Source: an uncultured Saprospiraceae bacterium (GTDB taxonomy: Bacteria; Bacteroidota; Bacteroidia; Chitinophagales; Saprospiraceae). From it: a stretch of 64,000 nucleotides of DNA. The stretch spans positions 6,146 to 70,145 of the forward strand of contig CALJKQ010000063.1 in NCBI GenBank assembly GCA_937973565.1, in the 5' to 3' direction. Below are positions 42,816-51,538 of the stretch, piece after piece. Numbering within the stretch: the stretch's first letter is position 1; each line of letters begins with the position of its first letter. Position numbers and translations under genes: made by a program. Below the pieces are notes generated by a model. The model saw only the letters and a list, made by a program, of their open reading frames with translations, was not told where the DNA came from and searched no databases.

Positions 42816-42905
42816 TTTTTACCACAAAGCTCACAATGGATATCACAAAGTGCACCAATAGACATACTGTCCTTAGCATAAACTTTGTGCTCTTAGTGGT
42901 AAAAA
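42816..42905. repeat. Imperfect inverted repeat of the ACCACAAAG...CTTTGTGGT type
   Basis: Arm TTTTTACCACAAAGCTCAC (from 42816) and arm CTTTGTGCTCTTAGTGGTAAAAA (42883-42905) are imperfect reverse complements, with a further CACAAAGTGCACC unit between them. Similar AAGTGCAC/ACAAAG repeats often accompany GxxExxY genes in Bacteroidota, and a decayed GxxExxY gene follows at once. Confidence 0.5.
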
Positions 42906-42927
42906 AATTCTCCACACTTCTGATGGA

Positions 42928-43106
42928 TTATAACGTACCGTTGATCACTCTCTTAACACCATCTTTGAAAAGAATACTGTTGAAATTGATGAGCATACCC
43001 GGTTTAGGCACTCCTGATAAGCGCTTATCAGCAGACCGGGACCAAGGGCTTTGTGTACTATTAAGCCGGCATTGAATACCCGGGTTGAGATTTGTTGTTC
43101 ATTCAT
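42928..43106 (-). pseudogene. Internally deleted GxxExxY-family gene
   Basis: The frame from 43106 starts MNEQQISTRVFNAGLIVHK, then ALGPGLLISAYQECL, which is the conserved N-terminus of GxxExxY proteins (including the GxxxSAYxxxL region). Directly after this, in another frame, the sequence reads KPGMLINFNSILFKDGVKRV and INGTL then stop (42928-42930), the conserved C-terminus (LLINFNxxxFKDGVKRxIN). The middle, about 60 residues with the nuclease-like core, is missing and the junction is out of frame. It is therefore a dead gene with an internal deletion rather than a simple truncation. Confidence 0.8.
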
Positions 43107-43189
43107 AGCAATGTATTGTTTGGGCAAACAAGTATTACAAGATAAAGTCAATTTTGATTAAAATGGGCCAATGAAAGCCATGTAGTTTT

Positions 43190-44875
43190 CTATTTAACTT
43201 TCATCTCATCAATGGCATGTTGTGCGGCCCTTGCAGTAATGGCCATGTAAGTCAGAGATGGATTTTGGGTAGATGTGGAAGTCATGCAAGCGCCATCGGT
43301 AATATAGACATTGGGACAGGCATGCAATTGATTCCATTGGTTTGTCATCGAAGTCATGGGATCCTTTCCCATTCTGGCTCCTCCCATTTCGTGAATGTCT
43401 AAACCCGGATTTTGGTGACTATCAGAAGTTTCTATTTTTTGAAAACCGGCTTTGCTAAACATGGATTTTATTTCCCGAAAGAAGTCGCTGATCATGGCTT
43501 CATCGTTTTCATCATAAGCAAGCGAAATGTTTAGTTGAGGTATTCCCCATTTATCCTTGAGACTGGGATGCAGGCTCACATAGTTGCTTTCTTTGGGCAG
43601 CGTCTCGCCCATCATCTGGGCACCGGCCATCCAGGGACCGTAATTTTTTTCTTTCAATAATGACTTAACAAGTTCTTCTCCCATTTCTGAAGTGTCTGTG
43701 ATCAGTGGTCGATACATGTAAAAGTCTATAGCGTAACCTCGTTTAAAGTTTTCAGAGGCTTGTGTCACATTCTTAAAGCGTGGCATGTAAATGCCGGATG
43801 GTTTTCGTCCTTCTGTAGCCATATCGGTAAAGCCTGGAAATACGGCAGATGCGCGTGCTCTGTAATTGTGAAAGGCTACATATTTGCCGAGTGTGCCACT
43901 ATCGTTGCCCAAGCCGTTGGGAAATCTATCCGACCTGGAATTGAGCAGGATGAGATTGGTGTTGAGGGCACCGGCATTGATAAAAATGGTTTTGGAAGTA
44001 TAGAATTCACCTTTGCCTGAATTGGCATCTATCACTTTTACTCCTTTTGCCATCTTCGTTTCTGGATCGTATTCAATGGATGCTACAACCTTATTTGAAA
44101 GCAAGGTGAGGTTGCCTGTTTTTTGTGCCCAAGGGATAGTAGAAGAATTGGCACTGAAGTATCCGCCCAATGGACAGCCGCGTTCGCATTGCAAGCGTGT
44201 TAAACATTGCCCCCTGCCTTGTTGGAGGTGAATGGGCTCCGGTTTCGTAAGATGGGCGCAACGGGCTCTGATGACGTGTCTGTCTCCGTAGTACTTTTCT
44301 ACGGATTTTCTGAAATGATCTTCCAGACAATTCAAATCGAAGGATGGCAAAAATTCTCCATCGGGTAACACATCCAGACCGTCTTTATTTCCGGATATGC
44401 CTACAAATTTTTCTACTAGGCTGTAATAAGGTGCCAGGTCATCATAGCTAATTGGCCACTCCACCGCAAAACCATCGCGGGATGGTCCTTCAAAATCGTA
44501 ACGACTCCATCGCTGTGTCTGACGGGCCCACATCAACGACTTTCCACCTACTTGGTATCCGCGTATCCAATTAAAAGGTTTTGATTGTACATAAGGATGA
44601 TCTGCATCTTTCACAAAGAAGTGTGAAGTATCTCCTCGATAGGCATAACACTTGGATGCGATGGGATTGGCTTCCTTTTCTTCAAAACCGATTCTATTTC
44701 TATGCTGTATTTCCCAGGGATATAGATTGGCAGTAGGGTAATCTTTGATGTGTCTTACGTCTTTGCCTCTTTCCAGCAACAAGGTTTTGAAGCCCTGCTC
44801 ACAAAATTCTTTGGCGGCCCATCCCCCGCTCATGCCGGCACCGATCACAATGACATCGAAATTGAATTCACTCAT
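43190..44875 (-). CDS. GMC family FAD-dependent oxidoreductase
   Basis: Large subunit of a gluconate-dehydrogenase-like enzyme oxidising a sugar, sugar acid or polyol. 561 residues. FAD-binding GAGMSGGWAAKEF and LLLERG at the N-terminus, GGKSLMWARQTQRWS, a cysteine cluster region (GQCLTRLQCERGCPLGGYF), then the C-terminal block HEMGGARMG and ITDGACMTSTSTQNPSLTYMAITARAA with the catalytic His/Asn pair. The subunit 3 gene overlaps its start by 4 bases. No cytochrome c subunit gene is adjacent, so the electron acceptor is open. Last gene of a six-gene operon. Confidence 0.9.
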   Translation of the reverse strand: MSEFNFDVIVIGAGMSGGWAAKEFCEQGFKTLLLERGKDVRHIKDYPTANLYPWEIQHRNRIGFEEKEANPIASKCYAYRGDTSHFFVKDADHPYVQSKPFNWIRGYQVGGKSLMWARQTQRWSRYDFEGPSRDGFAVEWPISYDDLAPYYSLVEKFVGISGNKDGLDVLPDGEFLPSFDLNCLEDHFRKSVEKYYGDRHVIRARCAHLTKPEPIHLQQGRGQCLTRLQCERGCPLGGYFSANSSTIPWAQKTGNLTLLSNKVVASIEYDPETKMAKGVKVIDANSGKGEFYTSKTIFINAGALNTNLILLNSRSDRFPNGLGNDSGTLGKYVAFHNYRARASAVFPGFTDMATEGRKPSGIYMPRFKNVTQASENFKRGYAIDFYMYRPLITDTSEMGEELVKSLLKEKNYGPWMAGAQMMGETLPKESNYVSLHPSLKDKWGIPQLNISLAYDENDEAMISDFFREIKSMFSKAGFQKIETSDSHQNPGLDIHEMGGARMGKDPMTSMTNQWNQLHACPNVYITDGACMTSTSTQNPSLTYMAITARAAQHAIDEMKVK

Positions 44876-45420
44876 CGGTTTAAGGTTGTGACTTGTTCAA
44901 TTGGCAAACAGGCCTTGTATCTGGCCGGTGCCATTTCATACATTTTTATTTTGCGCAGATAGGGTTCTGTTGTACTAAGACTGAAAAGCAATTCTTTTTT
45001 TAATAATGCTACAGCTTGGGTTAAAACCGATTCAGGTATCTTTTTTTCCCAATTTTTAAGCATTTCCATTCTTTCTTTATCGTTGCAAGACAAAAAGGGC
45101 TTATGCGATTCGAGTCTGGATTTTTTATCCATTTCTTTTAGTCCGTCAACAAAAGCACTTACTTCCATTTGGCTATAACAATGGTCAATTAATTGCAGAG
45201 CCATAGGTAAGACACTTATGTTTTCCCAACCTTTGGTATTATGAATTGGGAGAAGGGTTGTGGTAAGCGCTTCCAGTAATTGTTTATGATGAGCCGTCAG
45301 TGACAAATTTTTAAATGCGATGCTTTTTGGCCATGTTTCGTTTTCAGGTCCACAGCTGAGCATTATACCTCCGGTTACACCGAAGAAGACGACAGATTTT
45401 ATGGCACTTCTTCTATTCAT
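44872..45420 (-). CDS. Gluconate 2-dehydrogenase subunit 3-like lipoprotein with Tat-type signal
   Basis: Small subunit that helps export and maturation of a GMC dehydrogenase. 182 residues. N-terminus MNRRSAIKSVVFFGVTGG, a twin-arginine signal, followed by a lipobox-like LSCG (about 22-25). The body (LTAHHKQLLEALTTTLLPIHNTKGW, VLPMALQLIDHCYS) fits the subunit 3 family. Overlaps both neighbours by 4 bases, so it is translated together with the GMC protein and the BNR protein. It probably carries the folded FAD enzyme through the Tat pathway. Confidence 0.82.
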   Translation of the reverse strand: MNRRSAIKSVVFFGVTGGIMLSCGPENETWPKSIAFKNLSLTAHHKQLLEALTTTLLPIHNTKGWENISVLPMALQLIDHCYSQMEVSAFVDGLKEMDKKSRLESHKPFLSCNDKERMEMLKNWEKKIPESVLTQAVALLKKELLFSLSTTEPYLRKIKMYEMAPARYKACLPIEQVTTLNR

Positions 45421-46760
45421 TTGTTTTCTGAAACCAGATCAATCAATGCCGTATATACAGATAATGCACCTTTGTCCATGCGGGTCCAGATGGGGCGCAC
45501 CCTTCCATTCCGTGCGCTAATGTCGTTGTAGTCGCCAAAAAAAATATGCTTTTCCGGTACAAATGGTGATGTACTTATTTTCTTGTTTTCAATGTGGTTT
45601 CCACCATCTTTTGACCAGGCCAGATAAACATCGGTTTCTGCTGTTTTGTAAGCTCTTCGATCATAAAACACCCAGAACAAGTAACCGTTGGATGGATCTA
45701 TATCGAGGGCAGAGAAGAACTGATGTGAGGCACCTTTGTCATTGTTGACTTTGATGGGGGTCGACCAGTTTTGTCCTTTATCCGTTGAACGAATCAGCCA
45801 AATATCTGTATTTTCCTCACCATTGCGCTGGTCAGACCAACTTACATACAAAGTGCCTCTGTTGGCACCCTGACTGTGATCTACCTTTATGACCGGCATA
45901 CCATTACATCGTGTAATTCCCGGAATATCAAATGACCATCCACCGGGTTGTGAGGCTATTAAATGATCTTCTTTCAACCAGGTTTTGCCTTCATCATAGG
46001 AAATATCCATGTATATCTTTTCATCGTAAGCCCACACCACATAATATGTTCCATCTACACCTGCCGCCGGAACAGCACCTTCTGTTGTTTTATCGTCATC
46101 CAGACAATCGCCTTCCCATTGAGAAACAGCCATCACAGGCGACCAGGTTTTACCCTGATCTTTAGAAGATGAAAACAGGATCCTTGATTTGTTGTTTTCT
46201 TCCTTGCTGCCGTATTTATCAAATTCGGTCCATGACATAAGGATTGTATTGTCTGCCGGATTTACAGCCAGCCAATGTTTGTCATGGTCTTTGCTGTGGT
46301 TGGAAGGAGGATAGCTGCCGTCTGAAAAAGTTTTGCCATCTGCAGAACTTTGAACTACTATGCGATCCAAAAACTCTTCACTCGAATAAGCCTTGCCTTT
46401 GGGGTTTGAAAGGTGAGCATAGTGGATAGCACCTTTTTGATCAAACATCACTACAGGATCACCATAGACTCCGAAGGGACTTTTTATTTTGGAGTTTTGC
46501 CAGGTAAGTCCACCATCTCGAGAAACATGAAGATTGTCGAGCACCGAACCGGCAACCACAAAATTGGGGTCAAGCGGCGAAATGGAAATTGAAGGTTCAC
46601 ATGGGCCTACAAAACCATTGCCCTCCAATATTTTTACATTGGTCATGGATTCAGGTATCGAAAAGTTGATATCGGAAGTAACTTTACGAGAACATGACGC
46701 GGCCATGAAGACAAGAAGGAAAAAGCCAAAAAGTCGAAACAGATGGAGGAAATTGATCAT
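45417..46760 (-). CDS. Sialidase-like BNR-repeat lipoprotein
   Basis: 447 residues. Lipoprotein signal (LFGFFLLVFMAASCSRK). Five Asp-box (S-x-D-x-G-x-T-W) repeats are visible: SRDGGLTW, SKDQGKTW, SYDEGKTW, STDKGQNW and SKDGGNH (degenerate), which indicates a six-bladed propeller of the sialidase superfamily. The arginine triad and Asp/Tyr/Glu of true sialidases cannot be confirmed by eye, so it may be a binding protein or glycosidase of another kind. Overlaps the M48 protease gene and the subunit 3 gene by 4 bases each. Confidence 0.82.
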   Translation of the reverse strand: MINFLHLFRLFGFFLLVFMAASCSRKVTSDINFSIPESMTNVKILEGNGFVGPCEPSISISPLDPNFVVAGSVLDNLHVSRDGGLTWQNSKIKSPFGVYGDPVVMFDQKGAIHYAHLSNPKGKAYSSEEFLDRIVVQSSADGKTFSDGSYPPSNHSKDHDKHWLAVNPADNTILMSWTEFDKYGSKEENNKSRILFSSSKDQGKTWSPVMAVSQWEGDCLDDDKTTEGAVPAAGVDGTYYVVWAYDEKIYMDISYDEGKTWLKEDHLIASQPGGWSFDIPGITRCNGMPVIKVDHSQGANRGTLYVSWSDQRNGEENTDIWLIRSTDKGQNWSTPIKVNNDKGASHQFFSALDIDPSNGYLFWVFYDRRAYKTAETDVYLAWSKDGGNHIENKKISTSPFVPEKHIFFGDYNDISARNGRVRPIWTRMDKGALSVYTALIDLVSENK

Positions 46761-47599
46761 TGATTTTTGTACTTCTCTATGGCTTCCTTAATTTTTTCCC
46801 TTCTGTTTTCCGGACTTGGGTGAGTACTTTGAAATTCAGGCACCTTTTGTCCTCCGGAAGCCTCTTCGAGGATATCCATTACCCCGATTAACTGAGAGGG
46901 ATCATAACCTGCTTCTATCATCAATCTCACGCCAAAATCGTCGGATTCCAGTTCCTGGTCTCTGCCGTACTTCATGCTTGAATATTGACCTACCATGCTG
47001 GCCACCTGGGTAAGTGCCTGATCTCCACCGGTGCCAATCAATACACTTTGAATGAGTCCCTGGATAAAGCCCTGACTGGCGCTTCGTTCCGCACCATGTC
47101 GGTGAATGACGTGACCGATTTCATGGCCCATAACCCCGGCGAGTTGGTCTTCATTTTTAAGTTTTGAAAAAAGTGCAGCCGTTATAAAACACTGGCCGCC
47201 GGGTAACGCGAAGGCATTGACAACCTGATCATCTGCCAACAGATGGAAATCATAGGGATATCCGGTTTTAGCAGCAATGGTTGAGTTAACCAACTTTTGT
47301 CCTACCTGATCTAAGTAGTCCTGGGCCCGTTGATCAGGATGAAGACCTCCGTATTCCTGTGCCATCTGAGGGACCGCCTGGAGGCCCAGTTGTATTTCCT
47401 CTTCTGTATTCCACTGCACCCTTTGCTCCTCTCCTGTAATGGGGTTGGTTTGGGTGCTGGTATAGTATTTAAAAGCCTGGAACGCCGCCATAGCGAGGCC
47501 AATAATCAAAAACAATTTAAATCTTCCGGTGCCCAGACCTCTGCCCTCCCTGCTATAGGGATCCCCGGTACCTCCGTAATATCTTCTGTATTCTGACAT
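46757..47599 (-). CDS. M48-family membrane-bound zinc metalloprotease
   Basis: 280 residues. One membrane segment (FKLFLIIGLAMAAFQAFKYY) after a Gly/Arg/Tyr-rich start, then the peptidase domain: VNAFALPGGQCFITAALF, MGHEIGHVIHRHG with the HExxH zinc site, and ELESDDFGVRLMIEAGYDP with the third ligand Glu. ends THPSPENRREKIKEAI. Similar to BepA/LoiP-type quality-control proteases, although here the active domain lies after an N-terminal anchor. Part of the MFS-GMC operon by 4- and 17-base junctions; its link to sugar oxidation is unclear. Confidence 0.88.
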   Translation of the reverse strand: MSEYRRYYGGTGDPYSREGRGLGTGRFKLFLIIGLAMAAFQAFKYYTSTQTNPITGEEQRVQWNTEEEIQLGLQAVPQMAQEYGGLHPDQRAQDYLDQVGQKLVNSTIAAKTGYPYDFHLLADDQVVNAFALPGGQCFITAALFSKLKNEDQLAGVMGHEIGHVIHRHGAERSASQGFIQGLIQSVLIGTGGDQALTQVASMVGQYSSMKYGRDQELESDDFGVRLMIEAGYDPSQLIGVMDILEEASGGQKVPEFQSTHPSPENRREKIKEAIEKYKNQ

Positions 47600-47616
47600 T
47601 TTGAAAGGGGTTGTAA

Positions 47617-47898
47617 TTACATGAAAAATTCTGAAGCGATGCCAATGAGCGTAAACACAAAGGCTACCCGGATGGAGTAATCAATATCCGGGATTACTTT
47701 AGCAAAGTAACAATATATTAAAACAGGTATGGAGCTCAACGCAAGCAATACCACTACGGTAACCAGACCCAACAAAAGCGAAAACAAATAACCGCTAAAA
47801 GTAATGCCATCTCCGGCACCGGTAACCAAAAAATATACCATAGTGAGGAACATAAATCCCAACATTCCCCAACTGCTTTTATCCATTCGAAAATCCAT
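47617..47898 (-). CDS. Small membrane protein of unknown function
   Basis: 93 residues with three hydrophobic stretches (MLGFMFLTMVYFLVTGAG, SGYLFSLLLGLVTVVVLLAL, IRVAFVFTLIGIASEFF). I do not recognise a family. It sits 15 bases after the MFS gene and 17 bases before the M48 protease gene on the same strand, so it is a real member of this operon. Confidence 0.65.
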   Translation of the reverse strand: MDFRMDKSSWGMLGFMFLTMVYFLVTGAGDGITFSGYLFSLLLGLVTVVVLLALSSIPVLIYCYFAKVIPDIDYSIRVAFVFTLIGIASEFFM

Positions 47899-47913
47899 GC
47901 CTGTTTATTTTAT

Positions 47914-49137
47914 TTAGTGTTGAGAAGCCGTATTTGTGTATTTGTTGCGCATAAAATACAGAATGCCGAAAGCAACAACCAAAATGGCCGGGAACCATGC
48001 AATATTATCGAGGGTGGCTTGTCCTGCTGCCAGATCTGCCGCCTCGCCGGTGAGTCCACTTGCCAGCGCATTGGCTCTTTCAGAATCCATCCACTTGCCA
48101 ATGATGGGTTGGCAAATGGATAGTCCGACCATACCAACACCTCCGATCAGCGACATGCCCAAAGCACCTGTTTTAGGCAGGTAAACAGCCACAAAGGAAA
48201 TCATATTGGGCCAGAAATAGCATACGCCAATGGCAAACATCACTGCTGCAACATAGACCATACCACCCGTTGCCGTGCTGAGCATATAAATAGCGATCAA
48301 CGCAATGATGGAAGAAAACCATAGTACCCCGGGTATGTTGAGCCTGTGAATGATTGGCCCTGCAAAATAACGGCCTATAGCCATCAGACCCGTTACCAAA
48401 AACAGAATGAGAAGCGGTTGTGCACCTGTGTTACCTAAAATTCTTTCAACCCATGATTGTGTACCCAATTCTGTGGTGGCAGTAAGGACCATGCATATGA
48501 GCATAAACCAGTAAAGGGGTGAACTGAAAATGGCTTTGATGTTACTTGATGTGCTTGCTTTATCCATTTCATTGGCAGTTTTGGGAAAAGTCTGTCCCCA
48601 GAATAAAAAGCCATAAATAGCCAATGGTACATACATAACTGCCAGCTTAACCTGCCAGGTGCCTTCCATGGCCGTTATAATATAAGCTACCAACGAGCCC
48701 AGGGCAAGACCTCCCGGAAACCAAACATGAAACTTGTTGAGCATGGTGGCTTTATTTTCTTCGTACATGTCGGCAATCATGGGGTTGTAAGCAGCCTCAA
48801 CCATGCCGTTGCCAAAGCTGATAAAAAAAGTAGAAAAAAACAGGGGTAGAAAACTACCTGACATAATGGAAAAAGTGATGCCTACAAAATGACAGGCAAA
48901 TGCCACCCAGCCAAGTTTTTTGGGTCCTAAAGAATTGTACAGAGGACCTCCTACCAAGGTTGCTATAGGAAAACCAAAGGCACCCATAAATTGAATCCAC
49001 CCCAATTGGGTGTCAGACAATTTCATGGCATTGGATAGATCGTTCATGATGCCGGCCCTGATGGCAAATGCGAAGGAAGTGGTAATGAGTGCAAAACAGC
49101 TGGCAACAAATAAGCGTTGTTTATTTACTTCTGTCAT
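47914..49137 (-). CDS. MFS transporter, sugar-type
   Basis: 407 residues with about 12 membrane helices and the usual two-half layout. It starts with LFVASCFALITTSFAFAIRAGIMNDL and contains the GPLYNSLGPKKLGW loop, which stands for the MFS A motif, and YNPMIADMYEENKATMLN. Related Bacteroidota proteins are annotated as sugar or FucP-like porters; the substrate is not readable. First gene of a six-gene minus-strand operon; an exact -7 element lies 35 bases before its start. Confidence 0.87.
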   Translation of the reverse strand: MTEVNKQRLFVASCFALITTSFAFAIRAGIMNDLSNAMKLSDTQLGWIQFMGAFGFPIATLVGGPLYNSLGPKKLGWVAFACHFVGITFSIMSGSFLPLFFSTFFISFGNGMVEAAYNPMIADMYEENKATMLNKFHVWFPGGLALGSLVAYIITAMEGTWQVKLAVMYVPLAIYGFLFWGQTFPKTANEMDKASTSSNIKAIFSSPLYWFMLICMVLTATTELGTQSWVERILGNTGAQPLLILFLVTGLMAIGRYFAGPIIHRLNIPGVLWFSSIIALIAIYMLSTATGGMVYVAAVMFAIGVCYFWPNMISFVAVYLPKTGALGMSLIGGVGMVGLSICQPIIGKWMDSERANALASGLTGEAADLAAGQATLDNIAWFPAILVVAFGILYFMRNKYTNTASQH

Positions 49138-49172
49138 ATTTGAAAAGTGTATGTGGTTTGATTGAATTTTAT

Positions 49173-49180
49173 CAAAAATA
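49173..49180 (-). promoter_or_regulatory. Putative -7 element (TATTTTTG) for the MFS-GMC operon
   Basis: Exact TAnnTTTG match on the minus strand, 35 bases before the MFS start at 49137. Confidence 0.5.
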
Positions 49181-49364
49181 GAATTTTATTTTACTACCAC
49201 CGTCCAATTCCAAAAATTAAATTTTGATAAGATCTGGGAGGACCACAAACCGTCACCGGGCAAATCAAACACGATTGGAAGCACAAAATGAACACAGAAT
49301 AATATTTGGACAACGCCTTGTTTAATGTAACCCAACAAAATTATATCTTATAGATAAGCCAAAA

Positions 49365-49883
49365 TCAATCTTTAGTTTGATCGAGTGGCTGACCTTCGTA
49401 AAATCCGGTTTCCTTTTCAGAGAGCCACTTGGTTACGTAGGCAATTTGTCCTGTGTGATAGGAGAAGTGCTCAATGACGTGGACAATAATACTGATTCCA
49501 CTTTCCCGGTAACACTGGACGGTATAAACATCCAACAATTTTTGTTCGCTGATACGATCCAGACAGCGGGTGAGGTCGAGGGCCAGTGTATTTAATTTTG
49601 ATTTTAGTACTTCACCCGGCATGGGTTCGTTAGTATCAAACTCCTGTTGTCTGACCCTATGATCAGGAGCGTCGTCAAAGGTAGAAAGAATCCACTGCCT
49701 GGCATTACCTTCCAGGTGTAGCACCAAATTACCAATTGGATTGGTATGTTGATGAATTCGAAACCAAATTTGCTCGGTTGTCAGCATGTCGAGGCATTTG
49801 AATATTCTGGCTATGTTTTCATCTATGATCCGAACCTTGGCTTGTTCGATGATCAGGTCTCTCCAGGAAGGAAGCAATTGCAT
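49365..49883 (-). CDS. DinB-like (DUF1572-type) metal-binding four-helix protein
   Basis: 172 residues. Histidines in GNLVLHLEGNARQWI and EHFSYHTGQIAYVTKWL match the metal triad of the DinB/YfiT superfamily, which includes bacillithiol- and mycothiol-dependent transferases and many of unknown role. This superfamily is unrelated to DNA polymerase IV despite its name. Divergent from the hydroxyacyl-CoA dehydrogenase gene. Confidence 0.85.
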   Translation of the reverse strand: MQLLPSWRDLIIEQAKVRIIDENIARIFKCLDMLTTEQIWFRIHQHTNPIGNLVLHLEGNARQWILSTFDDAPDHRVRQQEFDTNEPMPGEVLKSKLNTLALDLTRCLDRISEQKLLDVYTVQCYRESGISIIVHVIEHFSYHTGQIAYVTKWLSEKETGFYEGQPLDQTKD

Positions 49884-49977
49884 ATGATAAAGGGTATAGA
49901 TTAAGTGAATCTTAGCCGGTTAACGATCTGTGGGCTAATGCCACAAATGATTATCTTAGCCCAAAATTAAGAATTAA

Positions 49978-51126
49978 ATGTTAACAAAACTGGGTGTAGT
50001 GGGTGCTGGTTCTATGGGCAGTGGGATTGCACAGCTGGCAGCCATGGCAGGCACGGATGTAATTTTAGTGGATATCAACCAGGCAGTACTGGACCAGGCA
50101 AAGGTTCGATTGAGTGAACAATTGGGTAAATTGTTGGAGAAAGGCAAGATAGACGCAGCACAACTCAATGCTGTTTTTGGAAGACTGCATTTTACTACCG
50201 AACTCAGTGCTTTGGCGGAACGCGACATCATTATAGAAGCCATTGTAGAAGACCTTGAAGTAAAAAAGCAGCTTTTTGAAAAATTGGAACAAATTGTTTC
50301 ATCACAAACGGTGCTGGCTTCCAATACTTCCAGTCTTTCGATTACGGCGATGGCCGCTAAACTAAAATTTCCAGATCGTTTTATTGGCATACATTTTTTT
50401 AACCCTGCTCCGGTTATGAAGTTGGTGGAAGTAGTGCCGGCTATTCAAACCAGAGAAGAGGTCGTGGAAATGTGTCTCAAGCAAATGGACCACTGGCAAA
50501 AAATTGCCGTAAGGGCAAAAGACAGCCCCGGTTTTATTGTTAATAAAGTAGCCAGGCCTTACTATGGAGAAGCCATACGAATGATGGAAGAAGGTATTGC
50601 CAGCAAAGAAATGATCGATTACGCCATGACGTCTGCCGGTTTTAAAATGGGTCCCTTTGCCTTGATGGATTTTATAGGACACGATGTCAATTTTGCCGTT
50701 ACCCAATCTGTCTGGCAATCCTTTTGGTTTGATGACCGGTACAAGCCATCTTTTTCTCAAAAGAAACTGGTTGAAGCCGGATTTTTAGGCAAGAAAACGG
50801 GCCGTGGTTTTTACACATATCCTTTGCAACAAAATTTGCCTGAACCACACGAAGCTGACGATACATTGGTGCAGTATATTTTTAAACGCATCCTGGTAAT
50901 GTTGATCAACGAAGCTGCCGATACCGTTCAAACGGGGATTTGCAGTGAAGAAGATGTAGATCTTGCCATGTTGTATGGCACTAATTACCCAAAAGGGCTG
51001 CTGAAGTGGGCAGAAGAATTGGGCTTTGAAGAAGTCATATATCAGCTGGATGGCTTATATGACCGCTACCATGAAGCTCGTTATAGAGTATCCCCTTATT
51101 TGCGCGACAGGGTTTCAATTTTATAA
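49978..51126 (+). CDS. 3-hydroxyacyl-CoA dehydrogenase
   Basis: NAD-dependent oxidation of 3-hydroxyacyl-CoA (beta-oxidation, or phenylacetate or butyrate routes). 382 residues: N-terminal Rossmann domain (GVVGAGSMGSGIAQLAAMAG, LASNTSSLSI, RFIGIHFFNPAPVMKLVEVVP with the catalytic His), DSPGFIVNKVARPYYGEAIRM, KMGPFALMDFIGHD, KTGRGFYTYP, then a second C-terminal helical repeat as in PaaH/FadB-type proteins. A thioesterase of the PaaI type follows after 1 base, which hints at phenylacetate-like acyl-CoA metabolism, although other paa genes are absent here. Confidence 0.93.
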   Translation: MLTKLGVVGAGSMGSGIAQLAAMAGTDVILVDINQAVLDQAKVRLSEQLGKLLEKGKIDAAQLNAVFGRLHFTTELSALAERDIIIEAIVEDLEVKKQLFEKLEQIVSSQTVLASNTSSLSITAMAAKLKFPDRFIGIHFFNPAPVMKLVEVVPAIQTREEVVEMCLKQMDHWQKIAVRAKDSPGFIVNKVARPYYGEAIRMMEEGIASKEMIDYAMTSAGFKMGPFALMDFIGHDVNFAVTQSVWQSFWFDDRYKPSFSQKKLVEAGFLGKKTGRGFYTYPLQQNLPEPHEADDTLVQYIFKRILVMLINEAADTVQTGICSEEDVDLAMLYGTNYPKGLLKWAEELGFEEVIYQLDGLYDRYHEARYRVSPYLRDRVSIL

Positions 51127-51127
51127 A

Positions 51128-51538
51128 ATGGATGCCAATATAATTGTCAGAGAAAAAATGTACGCCAATGATGCCTTTAGTCAGTGGTTGGGCATCGATG
51201 TAATTGAAGCAGGACCAGGTTATTGTTCGCTCCTCATGACTGTCAGAAAAGAGATGACCAATGGTTTTGGCATTGCACATGGGGGCATCACTTACTCACT
51301 TGCCGACAGTGCTTTGGCATTTGCCAGCAATGGGCAGGGTCACCATGCCTTATCTGTTGAGACATCCATTTCCCATATCAAGACAGTTGCCATTGGAGAC
51401 CAATTGAAAGCCAATGCAAAAGAAGTTGCGGGATCCAGAAGAATTGGACACTACGAAGTGTCTATTTACAATCAAGAAAATATCATGGTAGCCTGGTTCA
51501 AAGGCATCGTCTATAAAAAAGAAGAAACATGGAAGTAA
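51128..51538 (+). CDS. PaaI-like hotdog-fold acyl-CoA thioesterase
   Basis: 136 residues from the ATG at 51128, 1 base after the dehydrogenase stop; a longer frame starting inside that gene is rejected. Hotdog landmarks are NDAFSQWLGIDVIEAGPGYCSL, the catalytic region GFGIAHGGITYSLADSALAFA, and ALSVETSISHIKTVAIGDQLKANA. It probably releases CoA from stalled hydroxylated or aromatic acyl-CoA. Its last 10 bases overlap the guanylyltransferase gene. Confidence 0.92.
   Translation: MDANIIVREKMYANDAFSQWLGIDVIEAGPGYCSLLMTVRKEMTNGFGIAHGGITYSLADSALAFASNGQGHHALSVETSISHIKTVAIGDQLKANAKEVAGSRRIGHYEVSIYNQENIMVAWFKGIVYKKEETWK

Noticed and set aside
42590..43075. Short frames on both strands after the atp operon
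   Set aside because: They cross the terminator, the inverted repeat and the GxxExxY remnant; none matches a family in its own frame.
49365..49883. DinB-like protein read as a second DNA polymerase IV
   Set aside because: The sequence is a small four-helix His-metal protein of the DinB/YfiT superfamily; it has no polymerase motifs.
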